Positions 1 to 13,364 of a stretch of 64,000 nucleotides of DNA are shown here, in pieces. The notes beneath the pieces were generated by a model that worked only from the letters and a program-made list of their open reading frames with translations, did not search any database and was not told the DNA's origin. The DNA is taken from assembly GCA_002633005.1 (NCBI GenBank), contig NMRA01000311.1, forward strand, positions 137,839-201,838, read 5' to 3'. Position 1 is the stretch's first letter; each line of letters starts with the position of its first letter. The DNA is from Phoronis australis (Eukaryota > Phoronida > Phoronidae). Both the position numbers and the translations under genes were made by a program.

Positions 1-500
1 AGGCCCTTTCATACTAACATCGACGTGTCGAAGTTTTGGGGATTTGCAGTTAGTATGACCAGTTAACTTTGGTCCTGGATCGAAGTTAAGAGTGCCATTT
101 AACTTTGCAGTAAACAAGGTAGATTTAACAGCAGAGCGTTGACGCTGCGATATGGTATGAAAAGTCAATTTTGGTCTCATCGAAGTTATTGCCAGGGGTA
201 ACTAAAGGGCATTGTCATCGCTGGTAGTTGATTATTTTGCTTGAATGGTCACCAGTTGAATTAGAAATAAGTTTTATGTCAGTTACCACATGTAAGTGTC
301 CTCAAACTGTCATATGAAAACAATTTTCGCTTGCACGGGATGCATCAATGCTACCTCCCGATTACTTTGATGACGATAGCGTCACCTAACACTTACTTCG
401 ATGCTGTTAACTACCGAAGTTTGTATGAACGATTTAATTAACTTCTCACTTTATGTTGACACTCCACTCATACCAAAGTTAAGTTAGTATGAAAGGGCCT
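1..500. mobile_element. Non-autonomous TIR element (MITE-like), family A, full length
   Basis: The first 18 bases (AGGCCCTTTCATACTAAC) are matched exactly, in reverse complement, by positions 483-500, so the window opens on the left end of a ~500-bp element with perfect terminal inverted repeats. The interior has no long ORF and repeats short TIR-related motifs such as TTAGTATGA and ATCGAAGTTA. A truncated relative lies at 28472-28716. It is probably a non-autonomous DNA transposon. The superfamily is not assigned, because the left flank, and so the target duplication, lies outside the window. Confidence 0.8.
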
Positions 501-1810
501 TTTGTAAAATGCGTGCTTTGGAGTTAAGGTCCACCAGTAGCCAAATGTTTTTGCTTCTATGAAATATGGTTATTTTCTGGGAATACTTGTCCACTATGTG
601 GTATTTCACTTGTCTGTATTCTTTGCTGTTTACAATACGCCTGTAATCCTTCAAGTCAACAGTAATGATATATCAACTCATTTCTCCTTTGTGAGCCTTA
701 GTTTCCACACTATTCAACAAGTCAACTGCTTTTGGGTAGTCCTATTTAATATGCTAAACATTAGTGAATTATTGTTTGATAAACAGATTAATTGTTTTGT
801 GAGGTACTTCTTTGATGTCAGAGTTGTATGTTTTCAAAATAATCATTGTGTCCAATGGAAAGTCTGTGTGGTAGAGGACAGGTTAACTGGTTGGAGTATT
901 CAAAGTGGTGTGGCTTGAACTGCATGATGGCTAGTAAAGAAAGCTAGTTTTGTGAAAGTTGGCTCAGTACTATTGTAGTTGTTATTACTTTAAACATAAC
1001 TTTGCTTGTTAAGTATGATGTCATTTTGAATGTTAACAGTATCGATATCTTAACAAATGAAATATGAAAGGTTATCCTATACTCACCACAAATTCCATAC
1101 ATACCCTATATGAAATTATGTAATGTTTCAGAATAAAGGATATCTACCTTAAATGTTTTTATTCCATTAGGACTTAATGTACCACCTAGCAGTGAAATAA
1201 GTTCAAAACTTACAGTATCGAAAGGTTAAAATTACTTATCTTAAATTACTCAGCAATCATTTATGGGCTTATGTATTTTTTAGTAAAATAGATGGAATGA
1301 CTTAACTGAAGTGCCAAAGTACAAATTACTCAAATCAACTGAATTGTTGTTACTATGTTGTGTTAGGAATATATTTTGAGATCTCATGGACAAAAGTTAA
1401 AACACCTTCTTCCGCAGACATGCGGTTGCATTTTTTTCGCATTGACTTTTAGTTTCAACCATAAATTACAAGCAACATTTGTTGTAGTCTTGTCTCCTCG
1501 CTGATGAATGTGGATTGGTGTATTCGGCAAGTGGAAACAAAACACTTGGCCTGACTCACTGACATTGGTGTTGGAAATTACCTTGAGACAGACAGCACCA
1601 TACGCTCGTTGGCAACGCACACTCATTGGTATGTGGCATGCAAACCTCTTAAATGAAATGCTAGCCTTGTTTTTAACCATGTCTAATTGCCTGAATGAGA
1701 TGAGCACTTTGAAAACATGCAGGTGATTAGAGTAATGGTCACCTGGTATTTCCACAAGTTTTAAGCTTGTATTCTGAACCACTTCCTCAGCACAACTAAT
1801 TACACTGATA
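501..1810. other. No recognised gene; one unassigned minus-strand ORF
   Basis: Nothing here can be named. A 154-codon open frame runs on the minus strand at 1848-1384 and partly overlaps the 38-bp repeat next door. It contains an AAG|GTAATT donor-like site. A shorter plus-strand frame (1508-1726) overlaps it, so the strand is uncertain. I see no known domain in either frame. Confidence 0.4.
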
Positions 1811-1924
1811 ACACTGCGTTCTTTTGCAGCTCTGTAGTGTATGTTCAAACACTACGTTCTTTTGCAGCTCTGTACTGAATGTTCAAACACTACGTTCTTT
1901 TGCAGCTCTGTACTGAATGTTCAA
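1811..1924. repeat. Minisatellite, 38-bp unit x3
   Basis: Three adjacent 38-bp units start at 1811, 1849 and 1887. Each carries the core ACGTTCTTTTGCAGCTCTGT or a one-base variant. The second and third units are identical to each other and differ from the first at a few positions, consistent with recent duplication. Confidence 0.9.
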
Positions 1925-4900
1925 ACACTGCTTTTTCTTGTACATTCAGGTCTATGTCTTTTAGGTGTTATTTAATTAGAAAATCTGTTTTAATTCGGGA
2001 AATTGATACCGATTGTATTTCAATCATAAAAAGTACACAGTCTAGATATCTGCAGTGACGAGCCTGAGAATCTTTTCAATAAGCTTGTCTATTGACCATG
2101 CCACATATTTACATTGGTGGAAACAAAGCTTGGGCCATACTGTATATTTTTCAGGATTAGCACTGAAGCAAGGGCATTATAGGTACCAAACAAGAATAAC
2201 GAAATAGGAAAGTTTGTTTTTCGCTTATTGATTGATGAGGCATAACAGACAAACCGTGCTGTTCTGCTAGTTGAGCAGACATCTATAAAATTACTGAACA
2301 CAAGCTTTTCCCATTATTTTCCACTTGATATCTGTGAAGGAGACAGGCTCATTAGACGTGTTTTATTAATTATTGCTGGCAATTAGTCAGCACAGAGAGT
2401 CTAGAGGAGATGATACCCACACAAACTTGCACTGAAACCTGTATTTTTTAATTCCAATCTCTAGACTGAAATTGGGTCTTTTATTTAGTTTTAATTAACA
2501 AATGTGTTGCACTTTTAATTTGATATATTAGGTAGTCAAAGGCATTATATTATAATTAAAATAATTCAGGCCCCAATAGCAGCTGAGAAACTTGTCTGTT
2601 CAGAGGTTTGTTTTGTTCTTTAACACTTGTAAAGAAGCACAGACAGTTGTCAGGCATAATTGTGACAGCACCTTTGCCTAGATTCTCTCGTAACAATAGC
2701 CTGAAATTAACTTTTTTATTTTTTGTTATTTTATAACTTTAAGAATAATATATATACAATTATGATTGTAAAAGTAATGCATATATATGAGACTGCTACA
2801 TCTGTCTGAACACGAGGTGGTGCAGTTTTAAATCAACAAAATATGTTATTGTGAAATTTCTTTCTGTAAGTTATGTAATAAAGTAAGATAAAAAGCATCC
2901 TACCATCGGTTTGAAAGTAAGATGGGAAGAAAGATTGCCTTGTGCTGACATTTTTTGGCAGAATTTGCCATTTGTGTCAAAAGTGGATGCATCCCTCTTG
3001 TTCAAACAAATTTAAATGGTATAAACTTTATATAAACAGTAGTCTAAGTCTTGCCCTATGTTTCTTACATCGCTAATTGTAAACATAATAGTTTAATTGC
3101 CATGAACTGCTGTTAATGTGGACTTAATTTCTGTATAAATAGTCTTCTAAACTGACAGGCAACTTAAAACCCAGTTCTGGATTGCAGCCCTGTGACTGTT
3201 GTTTGGTGATAGATGGCTGGGATACGCATGTTAATTGGAGGACCACAGGTGAAATTGTGCTTAAGGTGTTATCTGGACTCACCAGTCATATGTATTAATG
3301 TTAACTGAATGATTCAGGATGTTTGTTTAAATGTCGAAAAACATGGTGGGCAAAGTACTTAATTACAGGTTTACCCAACGCCAACTGTTGAGGGTGAATA
3401 AGAACATTTAATGAGTTTAGCGATTCTAAGGTTGAACAGTTTATCACGTTCACTGTTTCCTGGATTTTAGTTTCTACAAGCATTATAAAGTTCTACTGTT
3501 TCAAACCACATCTTGACTAGTTGAAATTAAAACAATGCAGTTTATTTCAAATCAAAAGGTCCTCAACTATGAGAATTTATTGAAAGACATATAGAAGAAA
3601 GGAATTTTTCATATTTGTTTTTGCTATTGGTTTAAAAAAATCAAGGTTAAAATTTTTGTTTTAATCCACGGAAAACTTCCCGGCATAAACTTTTGCAAGT
3701 TTCATTGTACTGGTTGTTGAAGTGGTTTGTAGTGTGTATTTCGGTCACTAGGTGACACTACTGGTTCCATCATGTGGACTCCAGGTTTCCTTGAGAAATT
3801 AATGTTAATTATCTGAAGCATTTGATTTTATATAGCACTTTGTGAAACAAAATGTTATTACTAAATAATTTTGAAATTATTTAATTTTCACATAATTTAT
3901 CCAAAATCTATGTTGTGTTTATTGATACTACAAACATGCTGTATTGTTTATAATTGTTCTGTCCGAATCTTGTGCATGTGATAGTAGTCCCAGACTCCTG
4001 CATTGGTGGATTTACAGGGTTGTGGGCAATGCACGAATAAAAGAGGGCTATCACAAACCTTTGCTCAATGACAGCCCCTCTCACTTAGCCACATGTTGGA
4101 GACCTCCGGTGCAGTGCTCTGGGTTTAAAGATATATTTGCATGTTTCTAACTATGCTAATTAGCAGGAGCTAAACGACAATGCTATTTTAATAATCTACA
4201 CTAAACGAAGTGCAGTTATATTCATTGACAACCTGTTAATGTGAAAACAAAAAATTCTGCAAATAAGTGACCTTTGCATGAGTGACGTACCTTGGGGTCT
4301 CACATAGTCCCATGATACAGTGTTATTCCCCAACATCATGTCACCATACTTGTTTGACATGGTTCACTGATTTGTGTCGGATCATTTTCACCACAGAACT
4401 CGTTTTTAAAAACATTTAGCAATTTCAACCTACTTCACTCATGCTTTAAGTTGTCTTTCTAACAGATTAGGCCAAACAATCACAGAGATAAGGAATTGGC
4501 ATGCAAAATCCACTTTAAACATTGCTTGCTGTAAATGATTTGGTTGGTGCATTCAGAACTATAACAACAATCAACTATCAATACTCAAATCTTGTTTGTA
4601 ACAGGTACATAGCCTCCCATCTGGCCAGTGGCTATGAATAGCTGACCATTGTCCACTGATGACCATTGATGGTAGGCAGTGTCCCCAGGCAGTTATTTAG
4701 TGAAGACATGTTACAAATATTTGATACAATAATGTTATCCACCAGTACATCAATGAGTGACACTAGAGTTCTCATTCATTCCTGTTTGCTTGCACTGGGT
4801 TATATAGCTTTTCACCCCTCACCTGGCCCACAGGTAAATAACTGACAACCATCTGAAAGCCAACTGGCTTTGAAAGCCCATTGTGTTTATATTAAAATTT

Positions 4901-6967
4901 TACTTCTTTACATCCATTGACCAGTCTGGTATTTGAGAGGCCATTGGGTGCAACAGGATTGTGTTGGCTACCTGGTGTTTGGATGAAGTCAAGTGCATGC
5001 TACTGGACACTGGCCCTGGTTGTAGAAAGCATTGTGTGTGCTGTTTATGTTATTATGGTTTATGTAATGCTGAGTAGCTGTTATATAGGGTCTTTAGTAA
5101 ATCTTTTGATCCATCCTAACAGGTTTGAGGGCATGTAGTTCATTTTTGACAGGTTCACAGGCATACATTCCTATGGTGTTGTGAATGGCTTCCATAGGTG
5201 GTTAGTGCCTAGAATTGGCCTGAAATGGCTTTTTCCATTTTTAAGTGAACCAGCTCGTCAATTTTTCACGAATTCTATTTTTATTTATAATAGTAAATTT
5301 ACTTAATTGTTTTGCTATTTTTTGCCAAGATACTGTTTTTGTATCATTAGATATTTTTGTCAGTGTTACTGCTTTTTATATTGTTGTGACTTCAAATTAT
5401 GACACTAATAATAATGACAATACAGTTATTATCATTGTTATTATCATCATCATTGTTATCATTGGTATGGATAAAATTCTAATTCTGATTAATTATGAAT
5501 ATTAAAACAAAAAGAGTCTGAATGAGATCCAACACTCCACATAGTGACTTTGTGCATCAGAAGTACAGAATATCATGTGATAATGATAATAATAGTAATA
5601 ATTATGACATAAACACGGATGATGGTTATAATGATAATAATAATAATAACTATTATAAATATTACCAATTATTGTAATAGTAATAATATCTTTAACACTT
5701 TTCCCTATGAGAAGCATAACAGTAATTCTGCTAATACTACAAACAACTATTTCAATGTGCACAACCTACTGTACACCGAATAATCTGTTAGATGTAAACC
5801 TAGGTTTCTGGTTTCTTGCACTACATCTAGTGTATTATACACCAGCTCTAGCAATTTAACAGCTTGAGTCTTCAACAACTGTCAAGCACTGCTGTAGTTA
5901 CAATAAGTTTTAAATTTTCATTTTCTGCATGTGTTATCTGCTTGTAATAGCTGTCTCTTTTAGGTAATATGATATGTGGTAGAAATTTAATTTTAAAATG
6001 AAATGAAATTCTAGTAACTTGTGTTTGAAGCGACATTGTGTTGTGTTGCCCAACTTGGTAGAACAAAAAATATTCCATGCTTGTGTTTTCTTGCCTTGTG
6101 GTGTTTTTTAGTGTAATTGTTAAATTTATAGGTGTAAGATTATTGTTATATTATTGCACTGCTGTAGGTCACAGATCCAAACATGGTACTGTAAAGTTTC
6201 CTCAAAAATAATTACCAAAATTTTTATTGTTTCATCTTCAAATGCTCATTGTCAAAACTGCTCAATGTAAACTTAGTATGTTTGTTGATGACAGATGTAC
6301 TGTAGCAAGTTTTCAAGTAATCAGTGAAGTTTCTTTTTGTTTACTTTTGTTGAAGATTTTGATAAAATGAAATTTTACTGTTCTGACATAGTGTGCTCTA
6401 ATTTAAATAAACTTCACTGACACTGTTGGCAAGAAGACATCAATATGTTATCCAGAATATAGGATGCGCTACAACCAGTCTGGAATTGCAAAATTAGTAT
6501 TTGTAACACACTCATCCAAGACAAGTTCTAGTAATGGACTTGAGGAAGAAAAATCCTGATAGTAAATGTCACGTTAGAAAGTCGGCCTTTTTCACCGTAC
6601 ATTGTACTTTATCAATAAATTTGTACAAGAGCCGCTGTCATCAAGAGGCCTTGTTTTCAAAAGGTGTTCGTCCAAGGTTCTTTTGGACATAGCGATGTAT
6701 TATCAGATTGAGCAATGACTTGATGGTGATAAGTAGTGGCTAAAGTAAAGTAATTTATCATGGACTAAAACCGGCAATTTTTAGAATTGTTTGGCTTTCG
6801 AAATTTAATTCCTTATGAAAAGATAGGTTAGGGTCAAATTTACCTGAAGAAATGCCACGGAAATTAGCAAAAGTAGATGCGTAGGGTTGTGGTTCTCTGG
6901 TACCTGTGTTAATTCTGTAAATCTTGGACCATGGCAAATAATTGACCTGCTAGTTGTGATATGGGAT
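1925..6967. other. No recognised gene; AT-rich sequence
   Basis: This stretch holds only short ORFs that look like chance. Positions 5397-5690 are low-complexity AT-rich sequence dominated by AAT/ATC triplets. A donor-like CTG|GTGAGT on the minus strand near 3280 and an AAG|GTACGT near 4290 are not preceded by frames that convince me. Confidence 0.5.
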
Positions 6968-7060
6968 AAAAGACCATGGGAACGCTTAACAAAAGACCAT
7001 GGGAATGCCAAATACCATGGGAACGCCAAAAGACCATGGGTACGCCAAAAGACCACCAGG
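6968..7060. repeat. Short tandem array containing CCATGG motifs
   Basis: Four degenerate copies of a roughly 20-bp unit built on GACCATGGGAACGCCAAAA follow one another, with unit length varying between about 16 and 22 bp. The CCATGG palindrome is kept in each copy. The open frames across it on both strands follow from the repeat. Confidence 0.7.
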
Positions 7061-9682
7061 AAGGCTAAACCATGCATCAGATTGATATCTGGATTTACCT
7101 CACTTTAGAAACCACTGTCATTTGTAGAGATTGCATATGTTATTGTTTATGCAGAATATTTTGCCTCTATAATCCACAAAGTATTATTACTAAATTATAA
7201 TAATTATTTTATTATAAGTATCTGTAGTATTCTGGTGCCATTAGAAGCAACAATTGCAGTAACAATGCCTTCCAGCAATAGATTGGTGTAAGTTTCCCAA
7301 TCATCTAAGTTTCAGAGAGTAGATGTGTCTGAGTGTTGCATTTACTATGTGGAGATCATGCATGAATGTAGCATATACTGTGCGGAGATCATATAGTTCT
7401 TGAAATCCTTCAGTTTCAATGTTTCTAAACATTGTGGTGTTTCCAATGATGTATGAAGTAGTTTACCCTGATCTACAATTTCTAATGGGTGCTTTAGACT
7501 GCTAGTAAATTGTTAACAATCTGTGGTATGGTCAGTGAGTGTTTAATGGAGATTTAAGTCAGATTTGTGTGGATTTGACTCGTGTTTATCATTGCAGATC
7601 TTGTTAAGTATGACAAAATAAGTCAACTCTGTATCAGGCACGTTTAACATTGTTTGTTTTTTGCTTTTACCCTGAACTCTTTTTTCTGAACTTTTACCAA
7701 GTTTCTTGAACAACAGAGATGTTACCAAGGGGTAAGTTTGTCTTATAGCCACATGTAACATTTTAAAAACCTCTTTAATAGATCTGGAGTTAACCTTGGA
7801 GGCTTTTACACACAATTTGCATTCCTGTCACTAGGGGCCTAGCAAATTGTTTTTCGGGCTCATTTTTGCATTGAAAACCTGGTTCGTTCTAGTTTATGTT
7901 GTCTTAGTTTTTTCGTTGATTTGATTGTTGGATGCGGCTTTAAGACTAGGAAATTGGAAGGCAATTTCCTAAGCATTGGTGTTGAATGGGAATTGCGTAG
8001 TTCACATGCTGAATCACATGCAGTTCAAACACGGTAGCTATTTAAGTGGATTTTCATTATTTTATAGTTTGTAGTATTTACTTAAACAAAGCTCACAATG
8101 TGTTTTTGTAGGCAAGGAATAAACATGTTTTGATTTTTATTTGATTTTAAATTTTCTCAAAATCAACTGCCTTCTGAAAAAATAGTGTTTACCTTGCACT
8201 TTCCCAATACAAAGTACTGAAATCAAATTCTTCGATTCGTTTGCTTTACAAAACACACATCAAATATGTATCAGTTTAGGGTTTAGTGGGAAACAAGGTC
8301 AGTGGGCTAGACAAAAATATGGTATTCCCCAGATGAGTGTGTTGCAGGACAAGCTATTATTGGACTTGTGCTTACACACAGTTGTTGTGTTTAGGTTTTG
8401 AGAAATGAGGCGTTGGTCTATTAAACAGGTTTTATATACATGCTTCTGGTGAAATGTTTCAACAAGACCATTATAGATTTTCTAGGTTCATGAATTGCTC
8501 TTGGGTTGACACAGTGTGCTCTTCCATTTACCTAACTTGGACTTTCACCAGTGAACTAAATGTTTTAAAATCTCACCACTATGTAGCAGATATCAAGTAA
8601 AATCTTATTTTCTCATCTTTTCCATAAAAGATATGTAGCACCAACAAAAAATATTTAGAAAAATTTTGGACATTTGTAACAATGTTAGAAGCCATTGAAA
8701 AATGAAAAAGGGCAATATTGACAATTGGGATTTTGCTGTATCATTATTGTTTGTGTGTTGAATTGTTTGTAAGAAGAGATAACAACATAATGCTGTTGGA
8801 TAAAGTAGATGATGTTTTGCTCCAGTAATGTCGTGTGAAAATATTTAGTAAACTTGTTCCAATTAGAACAAAAATAATTATTTTCAATTTTTCAAAAGCT
8901 CATTGTATTATTAAAAATGGGTGCTTTTTGATGAATTGAGTGTACAGTATGAACTTTCCAAATAATGAAGCTCTAATTTGCTGAAAATTTTTATGAGATC
9001 AAATTTCACTATTCCACCCTGTGGTGCTCTAAACTGAAGAGACTTGCCTGTGTAAGGGCCATACACATGGGTGGATCGACTGAGGATCATTACCAGAGGA
9101 GATCTGATACTGAACAGCCATAGGGGGTACTGTAGAGTCCTCCAATCACAGCACTAGCTTAGCATCAGCCTCTTGTACACAAGAAGAAGATACCACGATG
9201 TCATCCATTTACTATTTTAGTGGACACTCTCGCTGTATCTCTCTTTAACAGCAATAAAAAAGAGGATTTTGCAAAATTAAGTTGTGATTCTTACCGATGA
9301 TTAGTTAAAGTAAAAGTAAATTAAAATTAGAAATATGACAGCCCCTTACTCCATAAGGTCATAAACCATTGGAACTTCATCTTCTATGGTACAGTAAACT
9401 TTTGTAGTCATGCCGTAATTTGTGAGTAGACTCTAAACTACAACACCAGCATTTTCCCAGCTTAATTACAATTTCATAGACATTTGTGTCATTGTAGCAG
9501 TGACTGTCGGCCTGAGTTAAACTCATTACTAAGCTATTAGAATGGTTTAGGAAAGTTGTTGTTGGAATACAAAACTTTGCCACTGCTTGATGTGTGTGTT
9601 GGGCAAAATGCTATTGAGGGCAATGTAGGATGAGGGTTGAAAAAGCTGCATCCTTCAAATGGAACAAATCTTTGGACAGAAA
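7061..9682. other. No recognised gene; one unassigned minus-strand ORF
   Basis: On the minus strand 7824-7543 is open for 93 codons and ends in a stop. It is basic and lysine-rich and is preceded by a CAG that could be an acceptor, though with a poor pyrimidine tract. A second short minus-strand frame lies at 9583-9377. Neither shows a domain I know and neither is called as a gene. Confidence 0.35.
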
Positions 9683-11062
9683 GAATACTGTATTCGCCGT
9701 AATAACTTCCCATGCCCCTACAAGCGCCCCCCCACGTATTTTCAGACTTTGCTGAAATAAGCACCCAGTCCATGAATGTGTACATGCAAACAATGACGTA
9801 CCTACAGTCGTAAAACTCGGCTACAGTAACGTCTTCAATTTATCAAAAAATTTTTGCACGGGTCTTCTAGACCACCAGCGGCACTGCTACGTTTGTATTT
9901 AGCCGTGACTATACACTTCGAAGTAACGCAGCGCTTCAAAAAGAACGCAACAGAGTTGCTACTCTCGCGACGACCGTGTTCCACTATGGTCTGACCTTTC
10001 AGTACAGACACATCGACTGTCTCGTGAATAAAAATAACTCATTGTTAAACGCACGTGGCCAAGAAGCGCGCGCTACATATATGAACCTGTCATCAAAGAC
10101 ATTAGTCGGGAACTATCCATTCATGAAACGGGTAGCTTAGCATTGGTAAGAAATGAATATTGGCACTAATTTCCGACAATTTCTAATACTATAAAACATA
10201 TTTGCAGATTGTTTGATTAGTGAATGCTTACACACCTTTACACCGAAAAATAACTGTCAGATAGCTACGTACACATCCAGCTACACGGCGACTAATATGG
10301 GCCTTACCGAGACAAATGGCAAACGTTTTTAGCACATGAGATCGGCAAGTGCTGAATGAAACGTTCTGGTTTAGGCCTACTGCTTGTGCAAATTTCTTTA
10401 GACACAATGCACATCTAGCTTGTTAGATTACGTAGCTCTGGCCAAAAGACGGTCTCTGCTTTGGCAAATGAACTCTGGTGACACGCACGTGCTCGCTTAC
10501 TCACAAACGCAGACAAACTTCAAAACAAACGTCACGTGACAACAACATGTGTGTTCGTCCAGACATTTTTCTCACCGTGTTGCCGATCATACATGCAGAT
10601 GGCACGATGTTGCACAGATTTGTACTTAAACCTGTCGTTAATCCCGACTCCACGGGAACTTAAAAAAAAATCTTAGGGACGCTACTTAGAAAACTTAATA
10701 AAGATTTCAGGTAATTTGCTTGAGTCGAAACTATTTTTATTCAATCATTGAAGTCGCCATATCGAAGACGGCGATTTCGAGGCAGTCAATCGGCGAGTTT
10801 TTGCCCTGGGATTTCAGCACAATTTTCTGTAAAATGATCGTAATTTAGCAGCAAAATTTGATAACAATGTACCACAGTTTTGTCGAAAGTCTTTCATAGA
10901 TTACAGATACGTCACAGAGCGTAAATTTGATGAATCTTAGCTTCTGATTTCACCCCTTTTGGAGACCGGGTTTCAACCGCCTTGGGTTATAATAANCCCC
11001 CCCCCCCCCGAACTGAACTTTTCTAAGTGCCCTGGAGGGTTATTACGGCGAATACGGTATTC
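9683..11062. mobile_element. TIR element, about 1.4 kb, non-autonomous
   Basis: Positions 9683-9706 (core ACTGTATTCGCCGTAATAAC) are matched in reverse complement by 11039-11062 with one mismatch, defining a ~1.38-kb element. Both ends continue inward into C-rich tracts, and the right one holds the single N at 10996. The interior is richer in CpG than its surroundings, which fits a recent insertion. No transposase frame is visible (longest ORF about 60 codons), so it is probably a non-autonomous DNA transposon. The exact termini and target duplication are not resolved. Confidence 0.75.
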
Positions 11063-11233
11063 GGAATTACTGTATAGTTTTTTAAAAGCATTAGACATTG
11101 TGAATGAGCTCATATCCTGCCTGCTGTATCTTATTGTACAAAACAAAAGTATTTAGACGAAATATTATTTTCCCAGTCATGACATCTAATTCTGTTAAGA
11201 GCACATGTAACTGGTAATTGCTGTTACTGCCAC

Positions 11234-11330
11234 AAAATTCTAATTACAAAATGGCTTAGCCAACTTACTGGCTCATTTTCCACGCCAAATCCCCTTCATT
11301 ACCAGTTGTGAGAAAAGACTACTCTGTCGG
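11234..11330. repeat. Dispersed repeat copy (partner at 56984-57074)
   Basis: This segment and 56984-57074 share AAAATTCTAATTACAAAATG at one end and AAAGACTACTCTG at the other, with an alignable middle. They are diverged copies of the same interspersed repeat in the same orientation. The family is not identified. Confidence 0.65.
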
Positions 11331-11356
11331 TAAATTGGTTGTGAAAAGATTCTTAC

Positions 11357-11469
11357 ATTGATAACCTCATGTCTTGGCAATTCAACCGGTTTGTGTGCCT
11401 TGAAATCTGAGGCAAAGTTCAACGACATGCAGTCAATTACATCCCAAGGGTTGCTTATGTTATCACTCA
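11357..11469 (-). CDS. Possible coding exon, unassigned gene
   Basis: On the minus strand a good acceptor (TCTATTTTTCTAG) is followed by 113 nt open in one frame (37 codons) and then by the donor AAT|GTAAGA. The translation is of mixed, protein-like composition, including SDNISNPWDVIDCMS and KAHKPVELPRHEV. I do not recognise the family. It lies about 1.1 kb downstream of the exon-like segment at 12784-12592, but the phases do not join directly: this exon needs one preceding base, and the other ends in phase 0 at its best donor. Either a small exon is missing between them or one call is wrong. A chance ORF remains possible. Confidence 0.35.
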
Positions 11470-12010
11470 CTAGAAAAATAGACACCTCATAAACACATTG
11501 GGGGTGACAAAAATATTTGTCAAATTTTCATTTTTAAAGTTTTTGAGTAGCATAATTGGCTAGTTCATGAAAAGTACACATTGATAGGTTTTTGAATTGT
11601 CCTATCAATAGCCACAAGAGAGAGGGAGGGAGGGGTAGGGGGGGAGAGATGCAACGCATTTTGTGATGTTAGATTGTTCCTTTTTTCACATCCATTTTGG
11701 GCACTGTAAAATCTCACCAAAATAAGTGCTAAAATTCCCATATTTTCACTTTTCCAGGGCATATTATTTTTTCTGAATGCCTTCAAAATATTGTAGTGGA
11801 AGCTATGGCACTTGAACATGGAAAAGCATTAATTTGGCGTTACGTCACACTGACACCAATAGTAGTCGGACAAAATTACCCAGAATTCTCCCACGTGATG
11901 GCTGGGTGGAATCCGAATTCACGGTTGAGAGTAATACCAGTTCGCCGATGACGGAGAATGAAAGAAAATAACATGAAAATTAGTAGCTATTCTATAATTA
12001 GAATTTTGAG

Positions 12011-12128
12011 GTCATATTAGTTATTAACAGTCATTTTGTGGTCATAATAGTTATTAACAGTCATTTTGTGGTCATAATAGTTATTAAAAGTCATTTTGTG
12101 GTCATAATAGTTATTAACAGTCATTTTT
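12011..12128. repeat. Minisatellite, 30-bp unit x4
   Basis: Units start at 12011, 12041, 12071 and 12101, each close to GTCATAATAGTTATTAACAG followed by TCATTTTGTG. The copies differ by single bases and the last one degenerates at its end. Confidence 0.9.
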
Positions 12129-12591
12129 GCTGTCAACACAATAAGCCGTGATGATTGGAAATGTTATCAATTTGATTACATTTTTCTTGTTTTGTACATA
12201 TCTTTTATGGAAAAAATGAGGAAATAAAATTTTACTTTCTGTTATGTCCTAAATTGGTAAAAATTTGACAAAAGTTGTGCTGTCTCACTGAGGTGTTTTT
12301 TCAGTATTTGTTATTGCCATGGTTACTATGTAACCAGTTGCCCAGATTTGTTACATTGGTTTGGATTTTGACTATGCAGTGGTGCACCCTACCCAATGTG
12401 TAGATGACCCCTCCTAGATGTAGCAGTCACTTTTTGGTTGAGGAGTAAAATGTGGAATATGATATATGAAAACTTGAGAGGTTAAACATTGAACTGAGTC
12501 ATTGTTGCAAACAGTGGGGTAGGTATTAGCCTACATACTCTAAAGTATTTTAGGTTGATTTAATCTCAAGTGCTGTTTGTCAGTTACTCAC

Positions 12592-12784
12592 TCCAAACAC
12601 TACTCCAATGTTTGAGTATGTAGTTATCAGCTGGTCACCTGTCATGATCTGGTTGACGACTTCAAAGTGGAGTAGATTCTCTGTTCGTGGTATTTCCTGA
12701 ATATCCAGTTCACAAAAGTGAGAGTTATCTCTTAAGTCTGTAACTGTTAAGATTGTTGACCGAACACTCTTCAGTAATTCATTA
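12592..12784 (-). CDS. Possible coding exon, unassigned gene
   Basis: This is the strongest coding-like segment in the left half. On the minus strand it runs from an AG acceptor (AAAAATAG, weak pyrimidine tract) to the donor GGA|GTGAGT. It is 193 nt, open for 64 codons in one frame, with a balanced and charged translation containing ILTVTDLRDNSHFCELDIQE and LLHFEVVNQIMTGDQLITTY. I cannot name the family. It could belong with the exon-like segment at 11469-11357. No start codon exon or terminal exon was established, so this is a candidate, not a gene model. Confidence 0.4.
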
Positions 12785-13057
12785 CTATTTTTTATTGTTT
12801 GTATAAACTCAGTGTTTTAGGTGTCATATCTAGGTTTGCAGAGTTGAAAGACACTTTTAAAACACAACTGGCATTGTATGTGGAGAGGTTCTACCTTAAT
12901 GGATCTCTGGTGCAACAACTTTAAATGTCAACAGTGATACAAATTCTTCAAACAACCTACTCTTTTATTCAAGTGTCAAAGCTAGGCTGAATTCTGCAGT
13001 TCATTTTTGAACATTCTCTTTGTTTATTTTTGTAACACTTATTGTAGCACTTATAGT

Positions 13058-13139
13058 GTCACTTTCTTCTCGACATGTATTGAGCGCTACAGTGGTGGGT
13101 CACTTTCTTCTCAACATGTATTGAGTGCTACAGTGGTGG
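13058..13139. repeat. Tandem duplication, 41-bp unit x2
   Basis: Two adjacent 41-bp copies, 13058-13098 and 13099-13139, both begin GTCACTTTCTTCTC and end CTACAGTGGTGG. They differ at two positions, both C/T or G/A changes at CpG sites, which suggests CpG decay after duplication. Confidence 0.9.
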
Positions 13140-13196
13140 GTCAAAACTTGCCAATTTGTTGGATAATGTGGGAATAAAGCAATAACTTAGGCAAAA

Positions 13197-13364
13197 GTAA
13201 CACTAGCTAGCTCCAGTCCCACCATTGTATGACTAGGAAATATTAACTTCATGTAACACTAGCTAGCTCTAGTCCCACCATTGTATGACTAGGAAATATT
13301 AACTTCATGTAACACTAGCTAGCTCCAGTCCCACCATTGTATGACTAGGAAATATTAACTTCAT
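13197..13364. repeat. Minisatellite, 56-bp unit x3
   Basis: Three 56-bp units start at 13197, 13253 and 13309, each beginning GTAACACTAGCTAGCT and ending TATTAACTTCAT. Only one internal base varies (C or T after AGCT), so the array is young. Confidence 0.95.
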
